Notes: generated by a model from the sequence alone, not told the origin. A stretch of DNA of 64,000 bases from Clostridia bacterium (GCA_910574475.1 CAJTAT010000003.1:310001-374000); one strand, 5' to 3'; positions 17,006 through 25,183 are shown, counted from the stretch's first letter. Program-made: numbers and translations.

Positions 17006-18151
17006 TCACTGTTTTTTAAATTCTCTATAAATTGCTTCACTAATTCTCACCCAGCCTTTCCATCCCAGATGCATCACATCTCTAAAAAAATACATCTCAT
17101 CTGCATACTCTGTCATGTCTACCAACACAACATTGTCATATTCCTGCGCAATTGATCTTATCTTCTCATAATAGTCATCGCAGAGCATCCCCTGATAGGT
17201 ATACCATTTTTCATTTACTGGAATACTGACTAAAATTACCTCTATGTCTAACTCTTTTGCCACATTTAAAAAGCATTTCAAATCTTCATACTCTACAGAT
17301 TCTGTATATACCTCACTTTTCTCTTCTATTTCTCCCTTCTCATAAGTTTCTTTTACATAAGTATTCCAATAGTCATCATTGATTCCAAAATCGTTATTGG
17401 TACAGCCTGCCTCTCCCTGTTTCTGTGCCAACAATAACATTCTTTCAAAGTCCATATGTTCCAAATCCACTACTGGAAGTTCACAATTCATTTCTTCTAT
17501 TTGTTTAACTACCGAATATTTCCCTTTCAATTTCCAGTATTGGCACATGATATCTGTATAGATCTCATCTACGCTAATTTCATTTATAAATGCTCTCTTA
17601 TATTTTTCTACTCTGGCATACTGTACAGGACTATTTGAAAGCATACTAAGTGTTCTATTAAGAACATATTCTTTATCTATATCATTAATCCTGTCATTAT
17701 TTAAAAATTCTAATAAATTCTCCTCTCCAAATCTCTGAGGAAATGCATCTTGAGAAAATTCTGATGTCTGAAACCATTGAGGCGATAAGAACAACGCCAC
17801 CTTTTTACTTGATATATCTCCTGAAATTGCTCCCAATTCCATGGTATGGCTGAGAGACTGAAAATACCCTGCCCCCATCGTTACCACATTCATATCAGGG
17901 GCATTTAAAAAGTTTGACACATTTTCCTCATAGTTTCCCAATGCAACCAGCTCCGACGACCCAAAAATAACTAATGTATTTTCATCCATAATTAGCTTCT
18001 GTGTCTCACTGCTCCAAAATCGTTCATAGGATCTGTGGTTTCTTATAATCGCTGCATTGTTTGTTATTTGAATATTAAGATACTGATTAAACCCTAAAAC
18101 AATTATCACAAACAGAAGAAATCCTCCCAATATCCCATACAACTTCTTCAT
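17006..18151 (-). CDS. dltD: D-alanine transfer protein DltD
   Basis: The 381-aa protein has one N-terminal membrane anchor (residues ~4-25) and an extracytoplasmic SGNH-like domain. The catalytic Ser lies in VIFGSSELVALGN, followed by VTMGAGYFQSLSHTMELGAI and SSKKVALFLSPQWF, and the C-terminal FFRDVMHLGWKGWVRIS supplies the Asp/His pair. DltD works with DltB to move D-alanine onto teichoic acid or a related polymer outside the membrane. It begins one base after the dltC stop. Confidence 0.92.
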   Translation of the reverse strand: MKKLYGILGGFLLFVIIVLGFNQYLNIQITNNAAIIRNHRSYERFWSSETQKLIMDENTLVIFGSSELVALGNYEENVSNFLNAPDMNVVTMGAGYFQSLSHTMELGAISGDISSKKVALFLSPQWFQTSEFSQDAFPQRFGEENLLEFLNNDRINDIDKEYVLNRTLSMLSNSPVQYARVEKYKRAFINEISVDEIYTDIMCQYWKLKGKYSVVKQIEEMNCELPVVDLEHMDFERMLLLAQKQGEAGCTNNDFGINDDYWNTYVKETYEKGEIEEKSEVYTESVEYEDLKCFLNVAKELDIEVILVSIPVNEKWYTYQGMLCDDYYEKIRSIAQEYDNVVLVDMTEYADEMYFFRDVMHLGWKGWVRISEAIYREFKKQ

Positions 18152-18388
18152 CTATTGAACGCCCTTTTCCTTCAATATTTTCTCAATCTTACGAACCGTA
18201 GACCAGTCCTCTTTTTCATATTCTGTGGGCGACAGTGCCACTCCGAATTCTTCCTCTATGGCCACGATCAATTCCACCACTGCAATAGAATCCATCAGCC
18301 CTTCTTCCATCAAATCCATTTCAAGGTCTTCTCTTACTGCCTCGTCATCACAAATCTTCTCCAGTATCTCTAACAGTTTTTCTTCCAT
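18152..18388 (-). CDS. dltC: D-alanyl carrier protein
   Basis: The 78-aa acyl carrier protein homologue has the phosphopantetheine Ser in MEEGLMDSIAVVELIVAIEE. DltA loads D-alanine onto the carrier and DltB/DltD transfer it outward. It is acidic and four-helix, of normal length, and sits between dltB and dltD in the standard order. Confidence 0.92.
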   Translation of the reverse strand: MEEKLLEILEKICDDEAVREDLEMDLMEEGLMDSIAVVELIVAIEEEFGVALSPTEYEKEDWSTVRKIEKILKEKGVQ

Positions 18389-18422
18389 TTTTCTCCTATC
18401 CCTTTCTGTATTGATACACTTT

Positions 18423-19592
18423 CTAGAAATAGTTCAACATTACCTTTACGGTCTCTAGAAATTTCCCTGAAAATATCAGGAATCCAAACATCGCCAGATT
18501 CATAGTTACAAACCAGGAAAGCAATTGGTACCATCTTTTGTTCTTAACCTTTCGGTACCACTTCTTTTTCTGATACCTCTCTGTCACTGCTAGAAGTATC
18601 CCATGGTATAGGCCATACAGCAGGTAGTCCTTCGTCAGCCCATGCCACATGCCCATCACAACCATATTCACCATAAATCCTGCGGTCGCCGCATCCATCC
18701 GGTTCTTGAACTTTTTCTTCCGAATGGCATCTGTCACATAGCGGGAAAACAAAAAATCCCGCAGCCAGTGGGATAAAGTGATATGCCATCTGTCCCAAAA
18801 CTCCTTGATATCTTTACTGATAAAAGGCTTATTAAAATTATCCGGCGTGCAGATTCCAAATATACAGCTTGTCCCAACAGCCATCAGGCTGTATCCAGCA
18901 AAATCAAAAAACAGGTAAAGGCCATAAAGGTATGCATACAGAATCAAAAACTGGGGTGCATATCTTCCGCTTATTTTCTCTAAAAATCCATAAGCAATGG
19001 CTGACAAAACAAATTTGTACAGAATTCCCAAAAGGATTTTCCAGATCCCCTTTTGCAGAAGCCCCCCATACTCCTCCCTGCTCCATCTCTTCCCCAAATC
19101 CGTTTCAAATCTTCTGCTCCGGTCAATGGGGCCAGAGCAGAGTGTCGGAAAGAACAAGAGGAAGCCCACTGTGGAAGTAAAGCTACTTTTTTCAATGATT
19201 CCGTCATAGCTTTCCAGAATAATCTGCAGTACTTTAAATGTGATATAAGAGATCCCTAAAAAGGAAAACCAGTGATGGCCAAACATCCCACTCAGTTTTG
19301 CAATAATTAGAGGCAGTAAAGCAAATAGGACAGCATGGAAACAGATAGCTTTCCTTTTACCAAAGCGCCGCAGGCTGTACTGATATAGAGCAATCAGATG
19401 CCAAACCAAAAATAGATATAGGAGCAGATAAAAAAGCTCCATTGGGTTTTTGCGGTATATGATAAAAATAAGCACCAGGGAAAAAAGCAATGTATAATTT
19501 CCAATTCTTTTTTCCCGGAACCCTAGTACCACCGCTGGAACACTTCCCAATACAAGCACAATAAAAAAGGTTAATCCATCATAAAAAGACAT
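18423..19592 (-). CDS. dltB: MBOAT-family D-alanyl transferase DltB
   Basis: The 389-aa polytopic membrane protein is of the MBOAT family. Conserved features include FFPTLCSGPIDRSRRFETDL, EFWDRWHITLSHWLRDFLFS and the catalytic His in VVMGMWHGLTKDYLLYGLYH. It accepts D-alanine from DltC and passes it across the membrane. The start codon overlaps the end of dltA by one base. Confidence 0.92.
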   Translation of the reverse strand: MSFYDGLTFFIVLVLGSVPAVVLGFREKRIGNYTLLFSLVLIFIIYRKNPMELFYLLLYLFLVWHLIALYQYSLRRFGKRKAICFHAVLFALLPLIIAKLSGMFGHHWFSFLGISYITFKVLQIILESYDGIIEKSSFTSTVGFLLFFPTLCSGPIDRSRRFETDLGKRWSREEYGGLLQKGIWKILLGILYKFVLSAIAYGFLEKISGRYAPQFLILYAYLYGLYLFFDFAGYSLMAVGTSCIFGICTPDNFNKPFISKDIKEFWDRWHITLSHWLRDFLFSRYVTDAIRKKKFKNRMDAATAGFMVNMVVMGMWHGLTKDYLLYGLYHGILLAVTERYQKKKWYRKVKNKRWYQLLSWFVTMNLAMFGFLIFSGKFLETVKVMLNYF

Positions 19593-21121
19593 CAGTTCAT
19601 CTCCTGTATCCGTCTTCTGTCCGCTTTTCCATTGGCAGTCATCGGGATTTCTTCTACAAATGTAATCTTTCTGGGTATCATATACTCAGGGACAAATTCT
19701 GACATCTCTTCTTTTATTTTTTTCTGCAGTTTGTGGGAATTTTCAAACTCTTTTTCATAGATGCAGAAGGCTTTCAGGTATTTCACCTTCTCCTCTTCAT
19801 ATACAGGAACCACCACCGCTTTTGTGATCCCCTCTACTTTCATCAGATTCTTTTCTACATCTTCCAGTTCCATCCGGTAGCCGTGGAGCTTGATCTGTAA
19901 ATCGATCCTCCCGCAATAAAACAGCCATCCGTCCTGAAAATAGCCTTTGTCCCCAGTCCGGTATGCCGGGGTAGGCTTTCCATCGATCACATAGGAAAAA
20001 AACGCTCTTTGATTTTCCTTCTCATTTTTGAAATACCCTTTGCTTACCGTATTTCCAATGATGACAATCTCTCCCTTTTCTCCCTCCGGCAATTCTCTGT
20101 CCCCATCCAGGATTTTAATCCTTGTTCCTGGCTTTGCAACTCCTACGGGCAATGGATTATATCTCTCATTAATCTCTTCATCCACACAGATTTCTGTCAC
20201 TGCTACCGTGCTCTCTGTGGGCCCGTATGTATTATATATCTGCGCTTTTGGGAAGCGATGCAGCAATTGTTCCACCGTCTTGTTTGTCAATATCTCTCCA
20301 CAGAATAAAAACAGCTCCATATTAGGGAGCAGGTTTTTCGAAAAGGAAAGGTCTGCCAGGCACAAGTCCGCAAAAGAGGGTGTGGAAACCCACACATTTG
20401 CGTTGGATTTCTTTAGCTGCTCAAACAGCTTCTTATAGTCCATTTGCACCTGCTTTTCCAGGGCAAACAAACAGGATTCGCTGGCAAGGCTCATATACAA
20501 ATCCATCACGGACAGGTCAAAGGAGAAAGGCGCCTGGTTAATAAAACATTGGTGTTTGTGATTTTTTATACCTCCATATCCCAAATTCAAGGCCCATTCA
20601 GTAAACCGGTTCAAGGCTCCATAAGTGATTTGAACCCCCTTAGGATTGCCTGTACTTCCAGAGGTAAAAATAATATAATAGACATCTTCCTCTTTCACAT
20701 AGTCCAAAGAGCTTATTCTGCAATCAGAATCCCTGTTTGCACTTATTTCAAAAATGCTGGCATCGCGGACGATATTTACACAGGGATATTCCTTATATTG
20801 CGTAAACTTCTCCGTTACCAGAATAAGTTTGGGGCATACGGAATCTATGATATTTTCTATTCTGCTTCTGGGCACATTGATATCAATTGGTACATAGGCC
20901 CTGCCTGACTTTACACAGGCCAGAAATGCAACTAGCATCAATGGATCTTTATGGCCATATACAATCACCGGGGACTTATCCTGTCCACATGTTGACTTGA
21001 TATAGGCAGCAAGTTTATCCGACTGCTCCCATAACTGATTGTAGGTTATCTTTTTTTCGCCTGTTATCATTGCAAGGCGTTCTGAGTTTTGATATTCCTC
21101 TAATACCTTTAAAAGCTCCAT
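19592..21121 (-). CDS. dltA: D-alanine--[D-alanyl carrier protein] ligase
   Basis: The 509-aa adenylate-forming enzyme has the A-domain motifs in order: YIIFTSGSTGNPKGVQIT (P-loop), FINQAPFSFDLSVMDLYMS, the YNTYGPTESTVAVTEI motif, YRTGDKGYFQDGWLFYCGR, and the C-terminal catalytic Lys in MTANGKADRRRI. It activates D-alanine with ATP and loads DltC. It is the first gene of dltABCD and follows the sugar transferase gene by only 6 bp, so the dlt genes belong to the glycan operon. Confidence 0.93.
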   Translation of the reverse strand: MELLKVLEEYQNSERLAMITGEKKITYNQLWEQSDKLAAYIKSTCGQDKSPVIVYGHKDPLMLVAFLACVKSGRAYVPIDINVPRSRIENIIDSVCPKLILVTEKFTQYKEYPCVNIVRDASIFEISANRDSDCRISSLDYVKEEDVYYIIFTSGSTGNPKGVQITYGALNRFTEWALNLGYGGIKNHKHQCFINQAPFSFDLSVMDLYMSLASESCLFALEKQVQMDYKKLFEQLKKSNANVWVSTPSFADLCLADLSFSKNLLPNMELFLFCGEILTNKTVEQLLHRFPKAQIYNTYGPTESTVAVTEICVDEEINERYNPLPVGVAKPGTRIKILDGDRELPEGEKGEIVIIGNTVSKGYFKNEKENQRAFFSYVIDGKPTPAYRTGDKGYFQDGWLFYCGRIDLQIKLHGYRMELEDVEKNLMKVEGITKAVVVPVYEEEKVKYLKAFCIYEKEFENSHKLQKKIKEEMSEFVPEYMIPRKITFVEEIPMTANGKADRRRIQEMN

Positions 21122-21127
21122 GATCTC

Positions 21128-21835
21128 TTACCTCTCATCTGTATTGTTCTTCCCACACACAGAAAACACCGTCAAAATCATAACCCCGATATCCTTCCAG
21201 AATCCAACCTTCTTCATCCCCTTCAGATTCCATTTCATCTTCTCCGGCAGTATCTTCTCTACATAAACCCGATCCGGATCCTCCGCCCCATCCAAAAGCC
21301 TTGCCTCATCCTTATAATAAATAGATGTCAGGTTCGTAATCCCTGCCGGCAATAGCAAGGTAGCCCTCATTTCCGGCGTATATTCCTTCACATACTTTGG
21401 AACCTCCGGCCTCACTCCCACAAAAGACATATTTCCCTGGAGCACATCGATAAGCTGGGGAATCTCATCCAATCTTTTATCACGAATCATTTGTCCAACC
21501 TTCGTGATTCTATTATCATTCCCTACTGTCACAAGGCTCCCCTTCTCATCCGCCCTATTTACCATAGAACGAAACTTATGAATCCGAAATTTCTTCCCAT
21601 ACTGAGTCACCCGCACCTGACGGTAGAATACCGGGCCTTTTGAATCTGCTTTAATGGCTATGGCTAGTATCAGAAAAACAGGCGAAAGCAGAATCAACAG
21701 GATTAGAGATACAACAATATCAAAAATACGCTTCATTAAAAGACTACTCTTTTTTCTTTCCAAAACCTCATAGTACTTCCTTATCTCTTCCACCCGCATA
21801 GCTTCCGGCAAGTCTTCCCATCTTCTCAATCTCAT
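21128..21835 (-). CDS. Initiating sugar-1-phosphate transferase (polyisoprenyl-phosphate hexose-1-phosphate transferase)
   Basis: The 235-aa protein has one hydrophobic segment (residues ~35-60, RIFDIVVSLILLILLSPVFL) and the catalytic domain of the bacterial sugar transferase family: KADSKGPVFYRQVRVTQYGK, FRIHKFRSMVNRAD, IRDKRLDEIPQLIDVLQGNM, FVGVRPEVPKY. It attaches the first sugar phosphate to undecaprenyl phosphate. The N-terminal RRWEDLPEAM stretch is common in clostridial members. The downstream dlt gene is 6 bp away. Confidence 0.88.
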   Translation of the reverse strand: MRLRRWEDLPEAMRVEEIRKYYEVLERKKSSLLMKRIFDIVVSLILLILLSPVFLILAIAIKADSKGPVFYRQVRVTQYGKKFRIHKFRSMVNRADEKGSLVTVGNDNRITKVGQMIRDKRLDEIPQLIDVLQGNMSFVGVRPEVPKYVKEYTPEMRATLLLPAGITNLTSIYYKDEARLLDGAEDPDRVYVEKILPEKMKWNLKGMKKVGFWKDIGVMILTVFSVCGKNNTDER

Positions 21836-21912
21836 AGTTCTTTCATTTCGCCCCTCTTAAGACTACTCTTCCTATGGCTTTAAAGCTTTGAAAGCAATCC
21901 TGATTCATACAA

Positions 21913-21943
21913 GTGTACAGGGCTATCACACCTCTCTGTACAC
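21913..21943 (-). other. Hairpin in the gap before the sugar transferase gene
   Basis: GTGTACAG and CTGTACAC form a perfect 8-bp stem with a 15-nt loop inside the 149-bp gap between the aminotransferase and sugar transferase genes. There is no U-run, so it is not an intrinsic terminator. It may be an RNA processing or antiterminator-recognition structure; the function is not shown. Confidence 0.4.
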
Positions 21944-21984
21944 CAACGCTTTAAATAAAATAAGCCAGACATAAAACCTCTGTC

Positions 21985-23262
21985 TCAGCCTATATATTCC
22001 TTCACCACCCCACCATACTTCTCCAAAATATATCCAACCTCTTCATCCGTCAGTCTCGTATGCAGCGGCAGTGTCACCTCATTCTCAAACATCCTGTAAC
22101 TATTCGGATAATCCTCTATCCCAAACCCCAGCCTTTTATATGCTGTATGCATAGGCAACGGCTTGTAATGCACATTTGCCGATACTCCTTCCCCCGCCAG
22201 TCTTTCTATGATTTCCTGACGCTCCTTCAAGCCTATCCCTGGAATTCGCGTCATATAAAGATGCCCAGAAGAACTATGCTCCTCCGTATAGTGTGGCAAT
22301 ACCCCCACTCCTAACGGTTTTATTACCCTATCATACATCCCTATGATTTCTCTGCGGCGGTTCAACATGCCAGGATATCTCTCAAACTGCGCTAACCCAA
22401 TCCCTGCCATAATATCTGTCATATTACACTTATACCAGGGCCCTACAATATCATATTCCCAGGCTCCCAGCTTCGTCTTAGCCAGGGCATCCTTACTCTG
22501 ACCATGAAGAGAAAATAGCTGTAATCGATGATAGATCTCCTCATCCCCCACTCCTTCTATCTTCCAAGCCAGGGCTCCTCCCTCTGCTGTGGTAAAATTC
22601 TTCACCGCATGAAAGCTGAAATTCGTGAAGTCCGCAACAGAGCCTATCATTCTCCCTTTGTAAGAAGCCCCCAACGCGTGGGCCGCATCCTCTACAATAG
22701 CTACCCGTCCGATGGCTTCCTGAAGCTGATTCGATGGATGAAACATTCCCCTCTTTCGGTTCACAATCTCTAGGAGCCTGTCATAATCACAGGGAATCCC
22801 TCCCAGATCAATGGGAATTATCGCCTTCGTATGCTCATTGATGGCCTCTTCCAGGGCATCATAATCCATCTCCAGACTTTCTTTCTGGCAGTCCACCAGG
22901 ACCGGTTTTGCCCCTACATGGTAAATCACAGACGCCGAGGCTGTATACGTATAGGCACAGGTGATAACTTCGTCCTCTTCACTTCCATAGATTCCATCCA
23001 TCCCATAAGAATCTCTGCCAATTCCCAGAAGTCTCAGGCTCATTTCTCCCGCTGCCGTCTGGCTGTTGAGGCAGACACATCCATTGGCCCCTACATAGTC
23101 CACCAACAGATGTTCCAGCTTCTTCACCTTTGGCCCCGTCGTAATCCACCCGGAGCGCAGAGTATCTATCACCTCGTGGATCTCCTCCTCCGAAATATCT
23201 GGAGGGGAAAACGATATATTCATTTTCCTGTCCGTCAAATCACTGTTATCATGAAACTCCAT
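21985..23262 (-). CDS. DegT/DnrJ/EryC1/StrS-family PLP aminotransferase
   Basis: The 425-aa protein is a nucleotide-sugar aminotransferase. It has NISFSPPDISEEEIHEVIDT, SGWITTGPKVKKLEHLL, VEDAAHALGASYKG (PLP-stacking region) and the Schiff-base Lys in FTNFSFHAVKNFTTAEGGAL. It probably makes a UDP-4-amino-4-deoxy sugar. The 4,6-dehydratase that would supply the keto-sugar is not in this window. The start follows GAGGAGATTAAA. Confidence 0.85.
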   Translation of the reverse strand: MEFHDNSDLTDRKMNISFSPPDISEEEIHEVIDTLRSGWITTGPKVKKLEHLLVDYVGANGCVCLNSQTAAGEMSLRLLGIGRDSYGMDGIYGSEEDEVITCAYTYTASASVIYHVGAKPVLVDCQKESLEMDYDALEEAINEHTKAIIPIDLGGIPCDYDRLLEIVNRKRGMFHPSNQLQEAIGRVAIVEDAAHALGASYKGRMIGSVADFTNFSFHAVKNFTTAEGGALAWKIEGVGDEEIYHRLQLFSLHGQSKDALAKTKLGAWEYDIVGPWYKCNMTDIMAGIGLAQFERYPGMLNRRREIIGMYDRVIKPLGVGVLPHYTEEHSSSGHLYMTRIPGIGLKERQEIIERLAGEGVSANVHYKPLPMHTAYKRLGFGIEDYPNSYRMFENEVTLPLHTRLTDEEVGYILEKYGGVVKEYIG

Positions 23263-23279
23263 TTTAATCTCCTCAACCT

Positions 23280-23849
23280 CTATTTCTTCCTGATAGCTCG
23301 AATACCTTCGCTGTTATAATCCTTTTTCAAATTCTCATCCCCACCAAGCCGAATCCCCATCAAAATCTCCCGATCCCGTCCAAACAAATGCACCCGGATA
23401 ATCACATATCTCAATCGGATCCGCTTCTTTATCACCCGATCCAAATATCCCTCCAAGGGCCTTCCACACTCCACGATCTCCCCCTGCTCATCTACCTCCA
23501 CAGGCGAAAGACGCACCGTATACTCCTCATCTCCATTCAGCAGCTCCTTTAAAAATCCTTCTTCCTCCGCCGATACCGGATAAAACTCCTCTTCCTCTTT
23601 CCCAAGTATCTTTGTATAGGAAGAAACACCCTTCAACTGCTGATATAATTCCTTTGGGGATTCTGTAGACACAAACACATATCCCGGAAACAGCCGTTCC
23701 ACATGTACCTTACACGCCCCCTGTATCCTCCAGACTGCCTCCCGCTTCAAAAGAAAGCACTCCTCATAAACACTTTTGTCCACCATCCTTCGAATACTCT
23801 CGATTGCCTCTTCCTCATTCCCTGTGATGGTCTGTACGGCATACCACAT
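23280..23849 (-). CDS. NusG-family antiterminator, LoaP-like (second copy)
   Basis: The 189-aa protein starts MWYAVQTITGNEEEAIESIR. The N-terminal NGN domain (residues ~1-105) includes ERLFPGYVFVSTESPKELYQ. The C-terminal region LSPVEVDEQGEIVECGRPLE, GYLDRVIKKRIRLRYVIIRV, LFGRDREILMGIRLG is the KOW-type end typical of LoaP antiterminators. These act on one or a few long operons such as polysaccharide loci. ATG at 23847-23849 is chosen by homology; the longer frame adds 18 unlikely residues. An intrinsic terminator lies about 100 bp upstream. Confidence 0.82.
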   Translation of the reverse strand: MWYAVQTITGNEEEAIESIRRMVDKSVYEECFLLKREAVWRIQGACKVHVERLFPGYVFVSTESPKELYQQLKGVSSYTKILGKEEEEFYPVSAEEEGFLKELLNGDEEYTVRLSPVEVDEQGEIVECGRPLEGYLDRVIKKRIRLRYVIIRVHLFGRDREILMGIRLGGDENLKKDYNSEGIRAIRKK

Positions 23850-23943
23850 ATCCTGCTTCCCTTTCTGCACGCAACTGTCCTTGCTTGTCCGATTCCTATA
23901 CACATTTTCCTTGATACAGGCTCATTCGGACATTTCTATCCAT

Positions 23944-23977
23944 AAAAATGGGCATGCTTCGCCACTTTGCGGCCCAT
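23944..23977 (-). terminator. Intrinsic terminator between the two NusG-like genes
   Basis: On the minus strand ATGGGC (23972-23977) and GCCCAT (23948-23953) close a hairpin with an inner CGC/GCG pairing, followed directly by a run of five Ts. It lies after the first NusG-like gene and before the second, inside what must be one operon, so it is a natural substrate for processive antitermination. Confidence 0.65.
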
Positions 23978-24087
23978 ACCCCAAATCATTCCTCTTCTCT
24001 ATCCCGTATTTCTCCCCATCCCGCAGTCTAATACTGTAGAACAGACATCATACTTTTTCTCACAGATGAGCAGCCAGGTCTACTCCC

Positions 24088-24594
24088 CTAGCTCTTCGAC
24101 ACAATCTCCAATCCCACCTGCATCTCCCGAAACCGTCCCATAGACGCCATCCCAACTCTCGCAATCCGCTTGTGACGGTCAATCTTTCGAATCAGGCCTT
24201 CTTTTCCCCGCAATGGCCCTTCTGTCACCACCGTCTGTCCATCCCGGATATATCCCCGGGACATCTGAGAATGATGACCTGCTCCACAGAGCATACGAAG
24301 AAAACTCTCTTCCTCTTTCTCCACCCGAACCAGCTTCCCATCGCTTTCCAGTACGGAAAGGACATTGGAATACCTCTTTAGCTCTTCTGTCAGCTTTTCC
24401 TCGTCTCTGCTTTCCAGAAACAGATAGTGAGGAAACAAGGGCTGACGCTCCAGGTGCCAGGCTCCGTTATAGCGGCGCATACGGTCATAAGTAAAGACAA
24501 ACGCATCCTCCAGAGCCTCTTTGGTCAAATGCTGCTTACAGGCATAGAGCAATTCCTCTTCCTTTTGATTGGGACTATAGAGTACGTACCAGAT
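24088..24594 (-). CDS. NusG-family antiterminator, first gene of the glycan operon
   Basis: The protein is about 168 aa. The NGN domain starts at WYVLYSPNQKEEELL and contains LERQPLFPHYLFLESRDEEK. A clear KOW motif follows in YIRDGQTVVTEGPLRGKEGL, RKIDRHKRIARVGM. No ATG, GTG or TTG lies at the expected start. Homologues begin M-W-Y, and here the codon before TGG is ATC (24592-24594), 8 nt after AAAGGGG. An in-frame TTG at 24613-24615 is the alternative. I place the start at the ATC as the best guess. The gene lies just downstream of the left inverted repeat of the putative switch. Confidence 0.78.
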   Translation of the reverse strand: MWYVLYSPNQKEEELLYACKQHLTKEALEDAFVFTYDRMRRYNGAWHLERQPLFPHYLFLESRDEEKLTEELKRYSNVLSVLESDGKLVRVEKEEESFLRMLCGAGHHSQMSRGYIRDGQTVVTEGPLRGKEGLIRKIDRHKRIARVGMASMGRFREMQVGLEIVSKS

Positions 24595-24657
24595 ATGAAG
24601 GACCCCTTTCTGCAATAGTTGGCATGCCCGCCGTAAAGCTAAATTGAAACATGCAAC

Positions 24658-24684
24658 TTTTTCGTAGAGTAACCTACTCTGCGA
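24658..24684 (+). repeat. Left inverted repeat of the putative invertible promoter
   Basis: This 27-bp arm matches the reverse complement of 24882-24908 at 26 of 27 positions (one G/T difference near the outer end). The arm is itself a dyad: TTCGTAGAGTA and TACTCTGCGAA flank ACC. Such arm-spacer-arm symmetry is typical of site-specific recombinase crossover sites. Confidence 0.85.
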
Positions 24685-24815
24685 AATTAAGAGACAACTT
24701 TGACAAACAAAAGAACAGAATGGAATATTTTTATAGAAAAATAGACAAACTCTAGAGTAAAACAAGAAATATCACCAGAAACTCTTACAAAAAATGCAAG
24801 AGCTGACAAAAAATA

Positions 24816-24844
24816 TTTACGTTTTAAATTAAATGTGTTATGAT
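24816..24844 (+). promoter_or_regulatory. Promoter inside the invertible segment, currently rightward
   Basis: TTTACG (24816-24821) and TATGAT (24839-24844) are 17 bp apart, with TGT forming an extended -10. Transcription would start near 24851 and run right through the second inverted repeat toward the Spo0A-like gene at 25184. No promoter of equal quality is visible on the other strand of the segment. Confidence 0.6.
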
Positions 24845-24881
24845 GTTAGGGAAATTGGCAGAGAATAAACATCTTCTGCCG

Positions 24882-24908
24882 TCGCAGAGTAGGTTACTCT
24901 AAGAAAAA
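24882..24908 (-). repeat. Right inverted repeat of the putative invertible promoter
   Basis: This is the reverse-complement partner of 24658-24684, 26/27 identical, with the same AGAGTA-GGT-TACTCT dyad. The 275-bp stretch to its right up to 25183 holds no gene, but does hold the tandem 0A-box-like sites. Confidence 0.85.
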
Positions 24909-25080
24909 ATAAGCCTTTCTTACACATTCTAATCTTACTTTTACTTCATTTACTACTACATTATTTTCCATATGAAGTCTTTCATTCTTATCAGAATAGC
25001 ATCTCCCAAAAATTTGAAATATTTTACATTGCCATGCGATTTCACAATTCTATTTCGTATTAATTTTGTATCTATTTCTA

Positions 25081-25097
25081 TGTCGAATTCTGTCGAG
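25081..25097 (+). promoter_or_regulatory. Tandem Spo0A-box-like sites
   Basis: TGTCGAA (25081-25087) and TGTCGAG (25091-25097) are direct repeats spaced 10 bp start to start, one helical turn. The B. subtilis 0A box is TGTCGAA. They lie about 90 bp before the gene for a stand-alone Spo0A-type DNA-binding domain, suggesting regulation by Spo0A or autoregulation. Confidence 0.6.
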
Positions 25098-25183
25098 CTT
25101 CTTTCTTTTCGATCTAATCCATATCCCCTATGAATGAAAGGAAAACTAGAACGGAGGAACCATTTAACGGAGGACTTACTTTT

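Larger units (their letters stand above)
24658..24908. promoter_or_regulatory. Putative invertible (phase-variable) promoter segment
   Basis: Two 27-bp inverted repeats enclose 197 bp of AT-rich, non-coding DNA directly upstream of the glycan operon. The enclosed DNA contains a rightward promoter (24816-24844), a TTTGACAAA sequence equal to an inverted Spo0A box (24699-24707), a CTCTAGAG palindrome near the middle that resembles fused half-sites, and a GGCAGA/TCTGCC hairpin (24857-24880). In the present orientation the best promoter points right, away from the glycan genes; inversion would point it left into them. No recombinase gene is in the window. A MITE is the main alternative, but I see no flanking target duplication. 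Confidence 0.7.

Noticed and set aside
24658-24908. Reading the inverted-repeat segment as a MITE
   Set aside because: No target-site duplication flanks it (AACATGCAAC on the left, TAAGCCTTTC on the right), and each repeat has internal dyad symmetry suited to a recombinase. Kept as an alternative only.
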